Source: Bordetella parapertussis (GTDB taxonomy: Bacteria > Pseudomonadota > Gammaproteobacteria > Burkholderiales > Burkholderiaceae_C). From it: a stretch of DNA of 6,158 nt. A program made the translations under genes and the position numbers. Positions within the stretch are counted from its first letter, which is position 1. Every line of letters starts with the position of its first letter. The stretch is from contig CAMDSU010000114.1 of assembly GCA_945907335.1 (NCBI GenBank), positions 1 through 6,158 on the forward strand, written 5' to 3'. Shown one piece after another: positions 5,526-6,158 of the stretch. The notes under the pieces are model-generated. The model saw only the letters and a program-made list of their open reading frames with translations, searched no databases and was not told where the DNA came from.

Positions 5526-6158
5526 ATGAACGAGATTCCATTCACTCACCAATACGCCCGCGTGTTGAGCATTGCCGGTTCTGACAGTGGCGGCGGTGCA
5601 GGCATTCAAGCCGACTTGAAAACTTTTTCTGCGCTGGGTTGCTATGGCATGACTGCTGTGACCGCATTGACCGCGCAAAACACCACTGGCGTGCAAGCGA
5701 TTCATGGCGTGCCGGCCAGTTTTTTGAAAGCGCAATTGCAATCGGTGCTGGACGACATCGGTGTGGACGCAGTCAAGATCGGCATGCTGCATTCGCCCGA
5801 CGTGGTTGAAGTGGTCGCCTGGGCTATCGACCATTACGGCTTGAAGCAGGTGGTGCTCGATCCGGTGATGGTGGCGACCAGTGGCGACCGTTTGATTGCC
5901 GAAGAAACCGTTTCTGTGTTGGTGCGCGAACTGTTTCCCCGGGTCCAGTTGATTACTCCCAATTTGGACGAAGCTTCGCTGTTGTTGCAGCAAACTTTGA
6001 CCGAAGTTGATCAATTGCACAACGCGGCTCATGCATTGCTTGACATGGGCGCCAAAGCTGTGTTGCTTAAAGGTGGCCATTTGCCGGGTGATGTTTTGTG
6101 CGATGTGTTGCAAACACCTGGCAATGATGCCGTGGTGTTTGAAGCGACCCGCATTCAC
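5526..6158 (+). CDS. thiD: Hydroxymethylpyrimidine / phosphomethylpyrimidine kinase ThiD (3' truncated by window)
   Basis: ThiD phosphorylates HMP and then HMP-phosphate to give the pyrophosphate used by ThiE. The frame is open from ATG 5526 to the last base (211 codons). It stops shortly before the expected NTHGTGC anion-hole loop, so about 55-65 C-terminal residues are missing. Ribokinase-fold landmarks are SIAGSDSGGGAGIQADLKTF (residues 15-34), ALTAQNTTG with Gln51 at the place of the HMP-binding glutamine of the enteric enzyme, KIGML, VLDPVMVATSGDRL, LITPNLDEA and VLLKGGHLP. The enteric enzyme has Lys where this one has Thr in MVATSGD. The start is uncertain: an in-frame ATG at 5517 lies inside the inverted repeat, and neither ATG has a clear ribosome binding site. 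No ThiE domain can be seen fused within the window. The divergent placement from thiO puts both thiamine branches at one locus. Confidence 0.93.
   Translation, partial: MNEIPFTHQYARVLSIAGSDSGGGAGIQADLKTFSALGCYGMTAVTALTAQNTTGVQAIHGVPASFLKAQLQSVLDDIGVDAVKIGMLHSPDVVEVVAWAIDHYGLKQVVLDPVMVATSGDRLIAEETVSVLVRELFPRVQLITPNLDEASLLLQQTLTEVDQLHNAAHALLDMGAKAVLLKGGHLPGDVLCDVLQTPGNDAVVFEATRIH

Noticed and set aside
5469..6158. Long reverse-strand open frame of 229 residues opposite thiD
   Set aside because: The + strand frame is unmistakable ThiD with its conserved motifs. The reverse frame is rich in His and Gln and matches no family I know, which is typical of an antisense shadow.
1..6158. Mobile elements, CRISPR arrays, tRNA or rRNA genes, defence systems
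   Set aside because: Nearly every base is explained by nine metabolic genes. I saw no transposase, terminal inverted repeats, spaced direct repeats or RNA gene signatures.

Overview
The window carries two unrelated metabolic gene clusters that face each other, plus the start of a divergent gene at the right end. The protein families and gene order point to a betaproteobacterium, most likely Burkholderiales. The reasons are the nag-type salicylate/gentisate genes, a tightly packed thiO-thiS-thiG-thiE operon with thiD divergent to it, and a moderate base composition (roughly half GC by eye). Genus cannot be decided from the sequence alone.

Left part, + strand (1-2412): the distal end of an aromatic-acid catabolic operon. 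In order it has the C-terminal part of a ring-hydroxylating oxygenase small subunit (nagH-like), a naphthalene-dioxygenase-type Rieske ferredoxin (nagAb-like), a bicupin gentisate 1,2-dioxygenase (nagI-like) and a FAH-family fumarylpyruvate hydrolase (nagK-like). Read together, salicylate would be hydroxylated at C5 to gentisate, using electrons passed by the ferredoxin. The ring is then opened to maleylpyruvate, and after isomerisation fumarylpyruvate is cleaved to fumarate and pyruvate. The large oxygenase subunit, the ferredoxin reductase and the maleylpyruvate isomerase are not in the window. The first two would be expected upstream of base 1.

Middle and right part, - strand (5469 down to 2454): a four-gene thiamine operon transcribed leftwards in the order thiO, thiS, thiG, thiE. 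Neighbouring genes are separated by 1 base or overlap by 4 bases. ThiO makes iminoglycine from glycine, ThiS carries the sulfur, ThiG assembles the thiazole phosphate, and ThiE joins thiazole and pyrimidine to give thiamine phosphate. ThiE has an N-terminal extension of about 110 residues that is not part of the usual enzyme core.

Right edge, + strand (5526 to the window end): thiD, the pyrimidine (HMP/HMP-P) kinase that supplies the other ThiE substrate. It diverges from thiO across only 56 bases, which hold a perfect 6-bp-arm inverted repeat around a possible -10 element. The two clusters converge on a 41-base gap (2413-2453) with only a weak hairpin. I see no RNA gene, mobile element, CRISPR array or TPP riboswitch. 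Nothing here is a clearly new system. The most unusual items are the ThiE extension, the dyad between thiO and thiD, and the thiS di-glycine codons that double as the ribosome binding site of a TTG-started thiG.
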